Shown here piece after piece: positions 62,738-64,000 of a stretch of 64,000 nucleotides of DNA (position 1 is its first letter; every line of letters begins with the position of its first letter). The translations under genes were made by a program, and so were the position numbers. This stretch comes from Paragordius varius. Its lineage: Eukaryota > Nematomorpha. Location: NCBI GenBank assembly GCA_964247055.1, contig OZ176054.1, positions 4,774,001 through 4,838,000 on the forward strand. Direction: 5' to 3'. The notes under the pieces were generated by a model. That model was given only the letters and a program-made list of their open reading frames with translations. It had not been told where the DNA came from and made no database searches.

Positions 62738-64000
62738 TGTATTATGTGTCAACATATTGCCAGTTAATTTAATTATACAAAAATTACAACTAATAGTTTA
62801 TTGTGTTATAATGGTTATAATCCGCTAACCTTTTTATCAAAATAGTAATTTTTAAGTTATATAATATATATATATATATATATATGATTTTCCTACCTCC
62901 ATAATTTTTTTTCCGTTATAAAAAAGAAGTTACTACTTACTCTCTATAGGCGAGGGAGTTGATAAAAATACATTTTTTGTATTCAATTCTTCTCCTAACT
63001 CACTACTGCTGGAGTCATAAAGTTTTTAACAAAAAACAACTTTTGTGATAAGCAACTTCCTCCGAAAGATTTGTGTTTTATAAAACATTTTTTTTTACTC
63101 AAGTATCGTTGACTGTCACTTCTCTTTTTTCCTCCAAAACAAATTTATTTTATTTCCCAAGACTTAATTATACTGTACGAATCTGGACAAAAATTTATTA
63201 GTTTTGTTAATTATAGACCTAAGAACAAAAAATTTTTATTTTATCGTTTTTTTTTCTATAAAAAATTTAATTATATAATTTTATTTTAAGTAAAATTTCT
63301 CGTGTCTATAGTTTCAATTTTTGTTAAAGTTTTAACAATTTAATTTGATCAATCATACAATCTATTGGAGATATACTAGGACACTATGAATTCAAATCAA
63401 TATTTAAGTAAGTGTATATTTTAACTAAATTATTCAAACAAGTAAGTAAAAAATGTTTTTAACCCATATTGCCACCGACAATTAACATTTAAATATTTGA
63501 ACGGAATTTTTATATTTTTTGATAATTTAACATGAACTCAAAAAAATTTGCTATAATTTATTAATTTAATTAACTAATTCCCTTTTTAAATTTAAAATAT
63601 AATTGAAAATATTTTATTTAAAGTTGGTAGTTGGCTATTTAATAATTTACCAATAAAATTGCTGTTATAATTATTTTAAAAGTGTGAAATGGTTAAAATT
63701 TATTTTTATTTGCTCCTTAAACGACATTAATAAGTTAATTTGCGAAAATAATTATCACTAAATTCACGAGTGAGATTTTATACCTATTCCTGAATATATT
63801 AAATTTAAATATTCATTAGGGAAATAAAAATATGACATTAGGACTTTTTAATCAAATAAATTAGTTTTATTTCGAATTGAGGTTTAGTGTATTGTATTAC
63901 CTCTTTTATCATATATCGATATGCTTTTAGATCCATCCGCTTCCGGGTCGAAGTATATTTTTGGAAATTTCATTTCCACGTATTTTTTGATAACAAAAAA
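61590..64000. other. AT-rich edge region, no convincing gene
   Basis: An ATG-started 83-codon frame at 62082-62333 is Phe/Lys/Tyr-rich, as AT-rich noise tends to be. At 63386 atgaattcaaatcaatattt is followed by a strong gtaagt donor, which could be a first coding exon. At 63905-63990 the minus strand reads KYVEMKFPKIYFDPEADGS, a possible exon of a gene entering from the right. Confidence 0.4.
62697..62733. repeat. (AT)n microsatellite
   Basis: About 17 AT units; a shorter run lies at 62862-62884. Confidence 0.9.

Overview
The window is AT-rich (roughly three quarters A+T) eukaryotic nuclear DNA, almost certainly from an animal. Five conserved, intron-bearing animal-type genes can be read: NOL9/Grc3 (RNA 5'-kinase), ZDHHC6 (ER palmitoyltransferase), TOP1 (DNA topoisomerase I, minus strand), DCTN1 (dynactin p150) and a U1A/U2B''-type snRNP protein (SNRPA/snf). 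A LINE, a tRNA-derived SINE, hAT-type transposons and many MITEs support a metazoan origin. At least eleven introns are only 22-29 nt long, alongside ordinary introns of 44 to about 1000 nt. This points to a lineage with shrunken introns (dicyemids, orthonectids or myxozoans come to mind), but the species cannot be fixed from the sequence.

Layout. 1-10980: satellite array of a 61-62 bp unit with higher-order duplications, running off the left edge. 10982-12200: diverged copies of a dispersed repeat. 12206-17648 (+): NOL9. 18587-20085 (+): ZDHHC6, followed by a hairpin. 20.9-23.3 kb: repeat-rich, with a MITE inserted into another repeat and a separate hAT MITE. 24981-34407 (-): TOP1. 34542-42501 (+): DCTN1, divergently transcribed from TOP1 across 134 bp, with a SINE in its last intron. 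42710-44314: non-autonomous DNA transposon with a 10-bp target-site duplication and a second MITE nested inside. 44.3-49.8 kb: gene-free, including a 581-bp hAT MITE with a perfect 8-bp duplication. 49.84-50.43 kb: a MITE directly abutting SNRPA (50488-51369, +). 52.57-55.6 kb (-): nearly whole RTE/CFDP2-like LINE. 56.1-58.3 kb (+): decayed BED-finger hAT transposase. 59.0-61.6 kb: a Ser/Asn-rich ORF and possible exons of an unrecognised gene. 61.6-64 kb: AT-rich sequence without a convincing gene.

The genes are unrelated housekeeping functions (rRNA processing, lipid modification, DNA topology, microtubule motor transport, splicing) and form no pathway. The unusual content is architectural: the ultrashort intron class, the large higher-order satellite, and a TA-flanked MITE family whose ends are arrays of short repeats. 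No previously undescribed defence-like or enzymatic system could be supported.
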